NCBI RefSeq assembly: GCF_963678635.1
Contig: NC_087062.1
Coordinates: 54,942,473 to 55,006,472 of the forward strand
Direction of reading: 5' to 3'
Length of the DNA: 64,000 nucleotides
DNA from: Symsagittifera roscoffensis
Lineage: Eukaryota; Xenacoelomorpha; Acoela; Convolutidae
Shown here: positions 22,701 through 32,700 of the stretch, in pieces
How positions within the stretch are numbered: position 1 is the first letter of the stretch
How the letters are laid out: every line of letters starts with the position of its first letter
Notes under the pieces: generated by a model
The model's database searches: none
Seen by the model: only the letters and a program-made list of their open reading frames with translations
What the model was told of the DNA's origin: nothing
Program-made: the position numbers and the translations under genes

Positions 22701-24908
22701 AGGGAGGACCCGGTCCCATTGGATCTGTTGCTGCGCTCGAACCTGGTCCAGCAGGAACTCTCTCGCATGAATATAAACAGCCTCTCACTATTGGATAAAA
22801 CGGTGCAAGTCACACCACAAGGTGGATTGTTAGAAAGAGAAGTGACCAGAGATGACCCCGAGTGGACAGCAGCAGTGGCATCGCTGACAATCAGTGAGAA
22901 AGTGAAGATCATGCCGTCCAGACGACAACACGAAGAGAACTTGAGGGATTGTAGGACAATAGTTCAGCAACTAGTATCCTCAATACCCCAAGAGATTTTA
23001 ACCAGTACTTCTTACGGACAGAAAGGACAGGAGAGCGGCAGGCAAAAGAAAACTGTCACCTTTGTAGACCGGGATAAAGACGGTGAAGTTGTAAAACAAA
23101 ATCTGCTGCAAGACTATTTGTCCGGGGAGAAGGATGAGGAGAAAAACCAGCGATCACAAGATCAACACCCGGGACAAGTGAATTGGTCCGGGGAGTCCGA
23201 GATAGACGAGAAAATACCTGATGAGAAACAGGACCTAGAGAACAAGGTTTTGTCCGGGGAGTTCAGATGGATGCGAAGGAAATACGGACATGATCTGGAG
23301 GAGCGTGCAGTCTCCAGCACAACACCTTCGACGGATGATGAATCCCGAAACTCAGGAATGGACACCTATTCCGACAGGAATTCGACTTCGGGATCCGAAC
23401 TGTCAGAACTGGCGATACACACGCTACTAGTGGAAACTCGGGCGAGAGACCTGGACAGAGAGGTGTACCAGGATCCTGACAGTGATCGCTACCTAATACC
23501 AAGCGAAAGAGTCTTTGACAACGCAGCGGATGACTTAGAAACGATAGCGGTATCGAAACGTTCGATAAGCCTGTTGCCGCAGAAAGAGGTAGTCAGGACT
23601 GATCTTCAGCCGTTTCAGCAAGAAACACAACCGTTGGTGAAGATTTGGTGCGTTAAGATGGAAGAAGACAGACATCAGCCCAACGAGCTGAATAGTCAGA
23701 TGAGAGTCATGAAGACGTACTTGAAGGCGAGATACAGACTCTCGGACCTTCTAAGGGCGCAGAGAAATGATCGCATGACAAGCAACCTAAAAAGGTGGAT
23801 AGAAAACGGTGCACCTGACAAAGGTGACCTGGAAGAAGACAGCTATAGGATCCTGAGACAATACTTCATGCAGAAGGAGGGGAGATTATATCTGAACAAG
23901 GACGGGATCGTGGCTTGCAGGAGAAGAGAAGAAGACAAGGTCTTATACAAATATAACGCGATAGTGTTGCCGCAACTCTATCAGACAGAACTATTATTCA
24001 GGTCGCATGATCAGATGGGCCATCAAGGGATCGACAAAGTGTATCAGAGGATCCTGAAGCGCTTTGAGTGGCCTGGAATGAAAAAGGCATGCGAGAAATG
24101 GGTGACAGCATGTCTGTCATGCCAACAGGTCAAGGATCCTAGGAAGTTGCGATTTCCTTTACAATCGATTGAGTCGTCTGAATTCAACGAGGTGGTGAAG
24201 ATAGATCACCAGAAGATATGCATGACAGACAGCGGTTACAACCAAGTATTGGTCATGATAGATCACTTCACGAAGTATGCAGAGGCCGTGCCCTGCATAA
24301 CTGCCTCGGCGGAAGAGACATGCGACCACCTGATCAATACGTGGATAGCAAGACATGGTTGTCCAATGACGTTTCAATCGGACAATGGAACGGCTTTCGT
24401 AGGAGAGCTTACGAAAGAGCTTATGAGACGCTCACAGGTCGCTCAGGCTCACTCCACGACATACCACCCTCAAACGAATGGTTTAGTGGAAAGACAGAAT
24501 AGGACGTTAGTGTCGATGCTGAGAGTATATTGTTCCAGGTACATGACCGATTGGGACAGATACCTTCCGCAGGTGATGGGAGCTTATAATAGCACGCAAC
24601 ACTCCACCACTGGAGTCAGTCCACACATGATGCTAACTGGACACGAAAAGTCTTTACCCTTAACCTTCTTCTACCCAGAATATGAGGGAAAGAAAACGTC
24701 CCCACAGGTCTACGTGAGGGATGTGATCAGACGCCAACAGGAGTTGAACGACTTGTGTAGACGAAACACTCAGCAGGCACAGGCAAGGCAGAGGAAAAGA
24801 TTCGACAAGAAAGCAGCTGGTGCAAAGGCTTACTCGGTGGGAGACTACGTTTGGGTATTTCAGAACGTTATACCACCGAAAGGGACGAAGAAGCTTCTGA
24901 AGAAGTAG
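16773..24908 (+). CDS. gag-pol: Gag-Pol polyprotein of giant LTR element B (Ty3/gypsy type)
   Basis: One frame of 2,711 codons encodes the structural protein and enzymes for reverse transcription and integration, fused without a frameshift. Order: charged N-terminal region; coiled coil (about residues 310-430); retrotransposon Gag capsid region (about 590-760); two CX2CX4HX4C zinc knuckles (about 799 and 851); aspartic protease with LLDTGA (about 1155); reverse transcriptase (about 1500-1680) with YVDD near 1645; RNase H starting VLDTDAS (about 1791); a long acidic linker; integrase with an H-H-C-C zinc domain (about 2411-2455) and catalytic D-D-E (KIDH about 2477, SDNG about 2535, VERQ about 2571). 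The frame ends at TAG 24906-24908, in place of the conserved Trp of the integrase GPY/F motif; the same frame then continues to 26360. The start is the first ATG of the open frame. Confidence 0.92.
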   Translation: MSLDKSRIPKRGNSSRKFIPEKQRKTMTDPFVDWIKRSRSDKRGTVSGRMVETRSQKTSEERRELLEVEVNTDHTMNDNQGVNGLEGRGRRLASESTPVEQGHDFATSTGTLDREEMSELSDISTEVTATRRSPTDNTMMASGTGKQTTSSSFSERMKNTFGNIFPFSMGGGAGNDGESQEEEDEEEQGDFGSQVSLNSSIQESEAHVGRETGTMDKFGVVTTISKEANTPGQSKDFAIRTSSEPQPEESRTRGLGNALADPEIDNDKTSRQRIKARISTSTKLPGTDRVTPPLVTPLMDNGAALEEALNNIVGSLEEQNEQMSIRMSELERAVHIERESLREEINRNRQEVGRSEKRLKERTDEHLTRNLSRMTREAEQRELRLRADMEKLRIQQEQSLGSLDIKIDAMMERRTQAIMDRLDGQLSSKSGPKEGEPNSGGPSREPRVNFNEHQMRKTYGSTRGRGSSSGYATRGNTAWGPNSRASSTGNRQTSNERPTQGTHATGRSDSGNRGHASPRRSHVGQAGNAYGDSDCRDAPHTEPSTRCEDTQAGHSRDATAMATAFEPLNRSLETFLTRLSRTNERSEKSRRVFKKPRCYKDESDGCIDTWIEVMKLHFEEEDLSERQECSALTSNLEGTALNCVMAKKQYQRDTAEKIFEILLNRFGSGVQGHQAMMRFEKRRQREDETIDKFLDDLEMLRRRSQPDESNRRMNLAVASKFIDGVKNDELRTMLATHYTPLSTNAPTPEELRLKSKEYLLLKPPSKSGYYKNNYGNFNNGPANQGNNWYKPRDDMDKRRSCANCSSTDHHVSACPAYKQGMKAIGFSLEDEDASDLDHEDFMRGVIAKFGPRCFFCNLEGHFKSDCPQFWDAVADIKHPRHEEALSGVKASKARLLSEAEARRKDKPQELVAKKMQAVTEEAREPEPATAADDFKIDYRAAARDAINRVQQELVTREIEQKVKLELENEKLQEQLNAFEATEVEEAKTPSSLSMKLNVISGQRFGMVPQGSKIQSIISVAGHQVIRNLSEPSEFTLMHLDTYADYLRQMEPRTESRAVRALLTTGGPRMKKLHGRYLEVYGPYQVMLNVDGISIYTRTYITTDDDQMGQIYLGEEELKVRRIGHDAMMEQDAVHIGYEADVTAHLLDTNGTKIGVTGLLDTGAVVSVMPIKTWERMGFTREDLIPTNLRLAAANRGAIYVAGRTPVTVLHMGGRNLWMSFLVVENLDDADQFILGRDFVRNFDVMIDLNNGLIRIRNPDRKYVKRPINRIITDENKVPVFLDRKVKLQPGQAVVAIFRMRNLNSLSDSKQVCLVPNPNSQSSVILGRSFSVTRNGLCVSVLLNTLDTTVSIQRGKKLGYALPMRTDYEETENSKKYSVKDCPYHANKDKILKRINELKSIHKLFSMKSETDDGLSSCSNFPERPSSYELDSDKPVLPEIEHLKGKTGEGDFEKLRDLLDRNAEVFLKHKADIGCCNFVEHEIELEEGAVPHREGARRMTPHKSEACRAEIEMLLEYDMIKPSKSPWACGVVMAKKKGGQLRFCCDFRYLNAVTIKDAYPIPRIDESLSKLGDAKFFTTLDLGSAFWQVPLRKKDREKTGFACELGLYQWKRMPFGLCNATATFQRLMAQALTGVTKKYGNLLMCYVDDVVIATPTLEDHIDRLDEVFGCMKRAGLKCKPSKCEILRDSIKYLGRMVDRHGVRPDPEAVEAVLTWKAPRTDTQLMSFLGFANYYREFIKGYADKVYPMQKLMRNKGKKFEWNEEAQVAFENIKRELCEAPVLGMPTEKGMYVLDTDASVVAISGILHQEQEWNGRTVLGPIAYGSKVLSDTEMKYGAPKAEMFAVVTFVEKYRAYLGSAPFKLRVDIRPLSWLKTYSIDQSYIGRWIERLDGYHMIIEHRMRDKHQNADSLSKKTEFYERLEQKQANQAEVKEGFSFLDKETYEALPLTRWLDKSGHPIPGHPELPVEKAAEIKILSREDPVPLDLLLRSNLVQQELSRMNINSLSLLDKTVQVTPQGGLLEREVTRDDPEWTAAVASLTISEKVKIMPSRRQHEENLRDCRTIVQQLVSSIPQEILTSTSYGQKGQESGRQKKTVTFVDRDKDGEVVKQNLLQDYLSGEKDEEKNQRSQDQHPGQVNWSGESEIDEKIPDEKQDLENKVLSGEFRWMRRKYGHDLEERAVSSTTPSTDDESRNSGMDTYSDRNSTSGSELSELAIHTLLVETRARDLDREVYQDPDSDRYLIPSERVFDNAADDLETIAVSKRSISLLPQKEVVRTDLQPFQQETQPLVKIWCVKMEEDRHQPNELNSQMRVMKTYLKARYRLSDLLRAQRNDRMTSNLKRWIENGAPDKGDLEEDSYRILRQYFMQKEGRLYLNKDGIVACRRREEDKVLYKYNAIVLPQLYQTELLFRSHDQMGHQGIDKVYQRILKRFEWPGMKKACEKWVTACLSCQQVKDPRKLRFPLQSIESSEFNEVVKIDHQKICMTDSGYNQVLVMIDHFTKYAEAVPCITASAEETCDHLINTWIARHGCPMTFQSDNGTAFVGELTKELMRRSQVAQAHSTTYHPQTNGLVERQNRTLVSMLRVYCSRYMTDWDRYLPQVMGAYNSTQHSTTGVSPHMMLTGHEKSLPLTFFYPEYEGKKTSPQVYVRDVIRRQQELNDLCRRNTQQAQARQRKRFDKKAAGAKAYSVGDYVWVFQNVIPPKGTKKLLKK

Positions 24909-26360
24909 GGGGGACCCTTCATGATTACAGAGGTGCACCAAGAGGGACGCTTTTATAGACTGAGTACTGGCCGAGCCGCCCACTACGAGAACATCAAGCC
25001 ACACAATCCATCGACAGAAGACTGGTGTATACCTGCAGACATGGAAGAAGGGGATTATCTAATGATGGACCCTGCTTGTGAGATCAATGAAAAAGGCACC
25101 AGGGAGAAGAACGATGGAAACGAAGTCGTAGAGGAAGGCACGGATACACCATTGGACCTGGATCCAAACGAACAGATCGAAGCAGACGATGAAACCTTGC
25201 CCTACGCAGAGGAAGATTGGCAGGATTCCGAACAGACAGAGGTTCCCAAGAATTTGGAACCGGATCTTCCGTTCACGATACAGACTCGTCAGAAAGACGG
25301 GACGAGAACAAGAAAGAAATACAATCCTTACGGTGACGACTTTGTAGTGGAAAGGATAGATCTAAAGAAAATAGTGGAGGAAGTAGTGGGTTTAGAGGAA
25401 ATAACCGTGTCACAAGACATTGACATAGTCGATGATCACAACGATGAGTGGGTTGACGACTGGTCGAAACCCGAGGTGGAGTTCGACGATGAGCAACAGC
25501 AGTCAAATGAACAAGACCTGACGAACCTGCGTGTCTTAGAGTGGCTGAACGAAATGAAATCAGACCCCAAAAAGACCAGCGTTACGATTCAAGACGTAGA
25601 TCGCGAAAGCGCGAAATACATTAAGACCGAACGAGTTGATCCTTCCTGGGCTGCCCAGGAAGGACAACTTCTCATTCCAGCTTCTAATATTGACTTAATA
25701 CCCGGTATGCGATCGACGGGGACGCCGATGGATATTTTTGTCCGGGGAGTGGGGGTAGGACTTACCCACACTGAAAACTTGATAATAAAAAAATTGAGAA
25801 TAGCAAGAGAAACAGGAAACTTAGAAGCAGAAACAGGCGAAGAACCTAAGAAACCTGACATAGGCAAGGTAGTTGAGTCATATTTTAACTTACCAAATGA
25901 ATATTCAAGTAACATAGTACTAACAGATAGTGATTTCATACTCACAAACAGAACATGTGCGATAGCAATCACCGCAGACATGAGTTTTAGGACGGCGCTA
26001 GCGGCAGATTTTAAGAGGGAATACAAAAACGTGGAATTCCTTTGGAAGCAAAGACCAGGGATAGGGGGCGTAGCAGCCTTACCCCCGGTGGTGTCGCAGA
26101 TACCAGGAAAGTACTTATGCTTCTTGGTAACGAGGGCGACGGAGAAGCAGCACTTGGACCCAGAAAACCTAGTCTTGTCTTTGACGAGGCTGAGGGACTT
26201 CCTTGTGGAAATGGACGTGAAGGAGCTCTCGCTTCCAGTGTACGATCCAAATAGAGGAAGACTGCATCCTCGGGAATTGTACGCGCTTGTACACGTGATA
26301 TTCTCTGATACGAACATACAAGTGTATCTACATAAGAAATATTACTTAAGTATAGGCTGA
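24909..26360 (+). CDS. In-frame continuation of Pol: integrase GPY/F end plus macro-like domain
   Basis: Same frame as gag-pol, separated from it only by TAG. The first residues after the stop (GGPF, then ITEVHQEGRFYRLSTG) complete a Ty3/gypsy integrase C terminus, so the ancestral protein ran through. A long acidic, probably unstructured region follows. The last 150 residues (about 25910-26360) resemble ADP-ribose macro domains of the TARG1/OARD1 type: a buried strand followed by an ITADMSFRTALAADFK helix, then GGVAAL, FLVTRATEKQHLDPENL, SLPVYD and a closing VIFSDTNIQVYLH strand. The GCGLD loop that holds the catalytic Asp of TARG1 is replaced by DPNRG, so binding is more likely than hydrolysis. 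The domain is also kept in copy A (2-283). Translation would need readthrough of TAG or an internal start at 24921. Confidence 0.7.
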   Translation, partial: GGPFMITEVHQEGRFYRLSTGRAAHYENIKPHNPSTEDWCIPADMEEGDYLMMDPACEINEKGTREKNDGNEVVEEGTDTPLDLDPNEQIEADDETLPYAEEDWQDSEQTEVPKNLEPDLPFTIQTRQKDGTRTRKKYNPYGDDFVVERIDLKKIVEEVVGLEEITVSQDIDIVDDHNDEWVDDWSKPEVEFDDEQQQSNEQDLTNLRVLEWLNEMKSDPKKTSVTIQDVDRESAKYIKTERVDPSWAAQEGQLLIPASNIDLIPGMRSTGTPMDIFVRGVGVGLTHTENLIIKKLRIARETGNLEAETGEEPKKPDIGKVVESYFNLPNEYSSNIVLTDSDFILTNRTCAIAITADMSFRTALAADFKREYKNVEFLWKQRPGIGGVAALPPVVSQIPGKYLCFLVTRATEKQHLDPENLVLSLTRLRDFLVEMDVKELSLPVYDPNRGRLHPRELYALVHVIFSDTNIQVYLHKKYYLSIG

Positions 26361-26771
26361 GTGATGAGCAAGAGGGTGTTGGGCCGGGGACCAAGTTACA
26401 TGTAATGTGTGATGTGTGTGTTATGTTGTGTTATGTAATGTAATGTTATGTGTTAGGTTATTAAGATCATGGGTAAGTAGGGGTTAGTGACCATGAACAA
26501 CTAAATGACGATCTTGGGAATAGATCCAAAGTTTGGACTGTCCAATCTTAGGTCGAATTCCAAAATTTTAGAAACCAATTGATTTTAATAAATTTTAGGA
26601 TAAATATCTTTTTATCTGAACTGTCTTTAAGCAAATTTTAACGATATATATTAAGGTGAAACTGACAGGTGTGACAGTCGTGATTCCTTTTCTAGATCCT
26701 GATTGATCATTTAATTGCTCACTTGAGTCAAAACTTGAAATCGAAATCAAATCAAACTTGGAAAGAACAGT
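26361..26771 (+). other. Spacer between pol and ORF3 of copy B
   Basis: About 410 bases without coding potential, collinear with the copy A spacer (284-670). It includes short TGTTATGT-like repeats (26400-26460) and AT-rich sequence. Both copies keep a stop after pol and this spacer, so ORF3 is a separate cistron. Confidence 0.6.
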
Positions 26772-29700
26772 ATGGACAATTTCAACCTGGATGAATTGAT
26801 GGACCTGGCAGAGGCATATGTAGGACCGATGGTAGATGCGATCTATCGTCGGCTGATCGAACGAGACTTCGCTCTGGAGGACCCAGAGGTGGTCATGTTG
26901 CTGACCGCCCTGATTAACATCTTGGGGCACGACAACCGTGGGGACCGCCCCACGGAAGTCCTGTTGATGGCAGCATATGGAGAAAGAGGAGTACTAGATC
27001 GCCCGAACATGAGAGTGATGAGGTGGAGAAACGGGGCTCTCTCAGGGAGTGACTTGGCGAATGAGCCTGGGTTGGGAAGTTCTAGGACTTACCAACCAGG
27101 TGAGATGCCAATGCCCTCCAAGCCCAAACCTGGGCTGACGAGAATGCATCGGGAGATGAACAGCGAGGCGACCTCGTCTGGTGCACCACTGAGAGCAGCT
27201 GTGCCACCAAAAGGGGCGAAAGTAACACAGAAGGTTCAGACGAACCAAACCATACAAGATCTGGACGAGATGAACGATCAGCTGAGAAGTACGAAGAAGG
27301 AGTTAGACGATATGACGAAAACCATGCTGGCGATGGAGGAAGACCGGGACATGTGGAGAAAGTTGTTTGAAGACTGCAACAAAAAGCAGGGTCAAGAGAT
27401 CGAACGCTTAAGGCAGGAATACAAAGAGCGATCGGAGCAGGTGGCGTTGACGACGTCCATTGAGAAAGTGATACCTGCAAGGGATATTCCTCGTGGGCAG
27501 TCCCCGATGGAGCTCTTGACACCTCGAGAAATGAGTCAAACAACGGAGACACGGCTTCCAGCAGAGACGAACCGAGTAACAATCCCGGATCCTAGTCACC
27601 CCTTGGATGATCCCGTCGTAGAACAGACAGTGAGAAAACTGATAGAGACGGCTGGACGATTGGTCGCTAACAAGAATGCACCAGGTTCCGGGGTGACTGC
27701 ACCCTATGGAACGATTGACGATACGGGCAGAGTACAACTCTCCCAGACAGTAATCAGACAAGGGATGAGTAACGTGACACCACTCATGGGGAACTCGAGA
27801 ATCCCAGAGAGGAAAGTAAGGAAGATGCCAGCGAAGAAAGTGTCTCGTGTAATAGACGTGCAGAAGAATAATCAATTGAAGTATAATTTCACGGGAGTTC
27901 CGGAGACAGATCCGAGAGCCTGCTTCAATCGAGCTACCTGGAGCCCGGCTGTGAACCTGCAGCAACCACCACTCGGGACATCTCACCTGATATTGGGAGA
28001 CAGCTTAGTCAGAGTGCTGTCGAATTTGAGGACCTCATGGGTCACCACGGTGATGGCCTTTGGAGGCGCGACGATTGCCCAATTATATCGCATGGTGGAG
28101 CTGATGAATCCAGGGAAGATACCCAATGTGATGATCTTAGTTGGGACGAATGATATCTCCAGAGGATCAGATGAGCAGGAAGCACTGTGGGAATCAATGA
28201 TGGTGTATTTGTTTACTACTCTCTGGCAGAAGTTCAGTTGCGCGGTACTGACCGTTTGCACGGTGCCAATGAACGCAAGAAGCCTGACAGCATCAGGAAG
28301 AAGGCACAACGAGGGAGTCATGAGATGGAACAACATCTTGAGAGACCTAGCAAATCGAAATGCCGGAAGAATGATCCTCATGGACATTGAACATGAATTG
28401 AGAGCCATGGATCAAGCCAGACTGACCACAGATGGCATCCACTTCGACAGTGTCGAAGGACAAGCCTGGTTGAATCGAGTCTTCCAAGAACGGTTGGATG
28501 AGCTGGAAGCAGAACTCTTTGACACAGGAGTACTGAAGGAAGAGGGAACGGTGAGTGATACGGTGATCACCACCTTTGTACCTCCTAACCTGGAAACACG
28601 CTTGGGTACGGTCCCAGCTGTCACAAATTACCGGCAACAAAGCTCCGGTGAACCAGGTCGAAGAACAGACGTACAAGATCGGTTGGGAGAAGCACCGATG
28701 AGGAGGACAATTCATCCTAGGAAAAGGATAGGACCTGTCAACCAACCAATCGAGGAAGTAGCAGGCACATCCAGATCGGACACTAGATCGGAGACGACGA
28801 GTACCAGTCGAGAGGAGAGACCGAGCAGAGGCTCATTGATGTGGTCGCGATCCATACCGTCTCCTTGGCATATATACAAAGAAGAACTAATGAAGCTGGA
28901 CCTAAAGAGAGTGAGCTTCATCGAAGATGCAAGGAGGATGCTGAATGGAGCGACGCTATCCGTCAGCAGATTGTACTCGATAACCGGCGTAGACTGGTTG
29001 ATAGCCGCTAGCATAAATTTCAGCTCCACGACGGCCTTGAGATTTGCCGACTTGGAGGGACTGCCCTCCAACAACACAATAGGACCTGTGAATGCAAGAC
29101 CGTTGCAAGATGTGAGATTGAACCATGATGAGAGGAATCGTGAAGAAAGGCCAGGAAGATTCCTGACGGCGAGAGCGCCGATTGGACAACACGTGAAGAT
29201 ATTCAGGCAATTGACGACACCACCTGGTCATGTGAAGGAGAGAGTGTACCCAAAACTAGTGAACCAAGATGGTGATGCCCAGAGATATGGCGGATTGACA
29301 GCGATAAAGAAAGATGAGACCATCTTCGCCGCCTACGACAAAGCAGAGATGAGAAAGGCCAAAATCATGGTAGTAGCGAATTCAGAGTTCGTGTACACCT
29401 CTAAGTCTTTGTTTTGGCCGGACGTCATAATGCTGGCCGCAGTTGACCTAGACCTATTGCAATCAGTGTCATTGGCTATAGGGGTACAAAGGCAGACAGA
29501 AATGAACCCGATAACGATTGTGTTTGCTGGCATCAATGACCATCTACACAGTAGAGGTTTTCTGAGCAGGCTCAGAGATCCTGCAACAGCAGAAAACGCA
29601 GTATGGCCAGCGATAAAAGACATCCTGGAGTCAATGGGTGAAGTGGTAGACGCGACAAAGGAGGGATCATTCAATAAAGTGACGTTGAGAGTAGTATTTG

Positions 29701-32700
29701 CGTTGTCTCCGGGATATGCACATCTCCCGGATGGACTGAAATTTGTGTATGCAATGGTAGCCTTACTTTCGGAGGGAAAATATGATGTGATCATATCAGC
29801 CCCGAATCGCATGATAGAAATGGAGAACCTGAGGCCACTTAAGGCTGAACTGCCTGCAGTATGGTCAGATATCTCAAACGCGATGAGAGGGTTCAAGGAC
29901 CACGCGCTACACATGTTGGTGTTGGACGAAGTGCTGGGGTTGGAACTGTCCAACTTCAGTCGGCAACTCAAACTGAAACCAGGAATAGATGACGACCATC
30001 GAGTGATCACGGCGATGTCCAACGACTTGTGGTTCCGAGCAATGGAAGTGGCGAGTGAAGACACGAGAAGAAAGAATTCACTGGAGACGAGAGCTCATCT
30101 GGAAGCGATGGTGCTGAGAACCAAGCCGGAAGCAAACCAGTGGCTACACCTGAATCCGAGAGTAGCGGCATTGGGTGCAGATGCTTTTCAGCAAGGCCCA
30201 GTAATGATCACTAAGATACACGCCTACTTGTTGAAGGAGGTGAACCTGGCGGAAAATGCCGGAGAAAAGACAGCTGAGTTCGTGAACAGAATGTGTCAGA
30301 TTACTCTGGAAACCTTCTGGACCCAGGAAGTGAAGGGACAGGAGGGATTTGAAAGGACAGATAGCATGCTAGAAGGGTTGGGAGCCGGATGGACCGCGTC
30401 CTTCTTGGCAAAAGTCTACCCGAAAGTCTCGCACTATTTGATAAAGGAATTCCTCCAAGCAGTAGTGAAAGTATCGATAGTGGAATTAATAGCCTTGTTC
30501 GTGACATTTGGAGCGGAGAATTTTGTGAAAGGACCGGCGATACTGCTTACGGATGGAATACAGAACCTGCGACTAGATGGACTTCTGACATTGATCGCAA
30601 TAACCCATGGAAACTTGGGAGGACTGATGAAACTGGCACGTTGTCCAGAGCAGATGAAAGAGAGAGTGAGGAATCTGGATATGAAGAAATCCACAGACTC
30701 GTGGAACAAAATAAGAGACCTGAGACACACTCTTATCCAGTATCTCTTGCAGCAGAATCGCTTTGGAACCGGAGAAGACGAGACAATTGAAAGAGAGGAA
30801 GATGTTAGACGACATGTTGGAGGCATGCCGCTGTTAACAGATTTGAGCTTAGCTATGAGAATCGATCCCTTGGCGCTGATCAGAGGAGTCACGGAGTTCG
30901 TGACAGTGATCTATGGACCAGCAGTCACCTTTGCGTTCCCTGACGTTAAAGTGGAAGCATATAGGAGGTCGGTGTTGCACCTGAACCTCATATCGACAGT
31001 GGACGGTAGTACACTGAACTGGTGTGAGCAGCACGCATTGCGAGAGCTCATGAGTGAAGATCTGTTATTTGCGAAAATATCGGAGCCAGAGATGACAGTC
31101 ATCAATTTTGACGATCACTTCTGTGACCGCATGGGAGAAGTAGAAAGAGGGCACATCGAGGTGTTTCCAAAGCTTTGGAATCTGAGGCCCTATGACAAAA
31201 CGAATGGTGAAATGACCAGAGTGCCTCGTCTCACAGCAGCGTATCACAAGGTGAGAGAAGAGACGAAGGACTGGGGCGATTACAAGAAGCTACCCGAAGC
31301 AATCCCTGAATTCCCTCTGATAAGAAGGATGTTGCTCGGAGCAGTCTCCGTAGTACAAACTCCTAGGTTGAGAGCATTCGAAACCAATGAAAGGAGAGTA
31401 GGGAATTTCTCGGCGACGATGGATCCATACTTCGTGGGGAGAAATGCCGCCGTGTTACAGTACACACGATTTGCGTACACGGATCAAGCGACGAGAAGGC
31501 GAATAAGCAACGCTGCTACTCCCAAGCCTGAAGGATTTGATGAGGAATGGAGGGGACTAGGCTTGGCTCCAATGAGGATGAGAGGCAGGACTGAATTGCC
31601 TGAAGCCTCAGTAATCCTGACCAGTGTGAGAAAAGAGATGAAAGCTGCGGGAGTATTGCAGACGAGAATTTTCCTAGCACCCTTCGGCTGCGAAGAAATC
31701 AAAGTGGTCCATGGAGAAGAGGAAGATAAATCGGCCGGTACATTGCTCATACCGAGATTCCATGAAGAAGCTGACAATGACGAACAAGGACCATCGAGCT
31801 CGAACAAGGACAAGTCAGAAGGAGATGACGGACAGGGTGGAAGCCGTCAGACTGAAGAACCCATGCAACAAGATCAAGCTGGTGGGGAGGACGACAGGGC
31901 ATCGATAGGAGGAACATCCAGCCTGGATTTCAACATCTTCAGTGATCTTGAAAACAATGCGGATACGTTGGAAACGACGGAGCTGGATGAAGACACCTCG
32001 ACACTGGAGCCTCCGTCAGCCTTTATGGAAATGAAACGGAATTTGCCGGAGAGCAGCTCTCCTGGCAATACAAGAAATAACGATCAGAAAATCCTCATGG
32101 AATCACCTCGGAGGAGAAGAATAGAGGCCTCAGCCAGAGTACCTTTCTTGGGATCGCTGCCCGAAGAAGAATGGGAAGTACATCACCGAGACCACGAGAG
32201 TAGGACGGGATGTAAGCTGGACAGAGTGGCGTTCATGGAAGAAGTCTGGACTGTGATTCAGAGCTATGGGACCCAGTCCATTCTCAAAACAGGTCTCAAT
32301 CAACCCTTGATGAGAGAAGTACTTAACAAGCTTGATGAGTGTGAAGGGAGACTAAGTGAGTTATTGATCGACTCAGCCACTGATGAGAGTGAAGCGAATT
32401 CTCCCATCAAGATGACACCGCAGGACAATGAAGGAGAGGTGGTGTACCTGTCAAGGACCAGGAGAGGAACGATGCGATCAAAAATGGTGATTGATAAAAT
32501 CAATGCGATGAAAATGAAGTTAGGCAGCAGAGTGATGCCGAGGAGAATTGGAAAGACGAAAGTGGATTCAGAAATATCGATGAAAGCTGGTAACTCAGCG
32601 AAAAGGAAGCGAGTCGAAGAAGTTATGGATTTGGGGCAAGGTGATTATCAATTGTCTGGCACAGATAGAATATTAACTGATATAGCGATGGTGCCACCCA

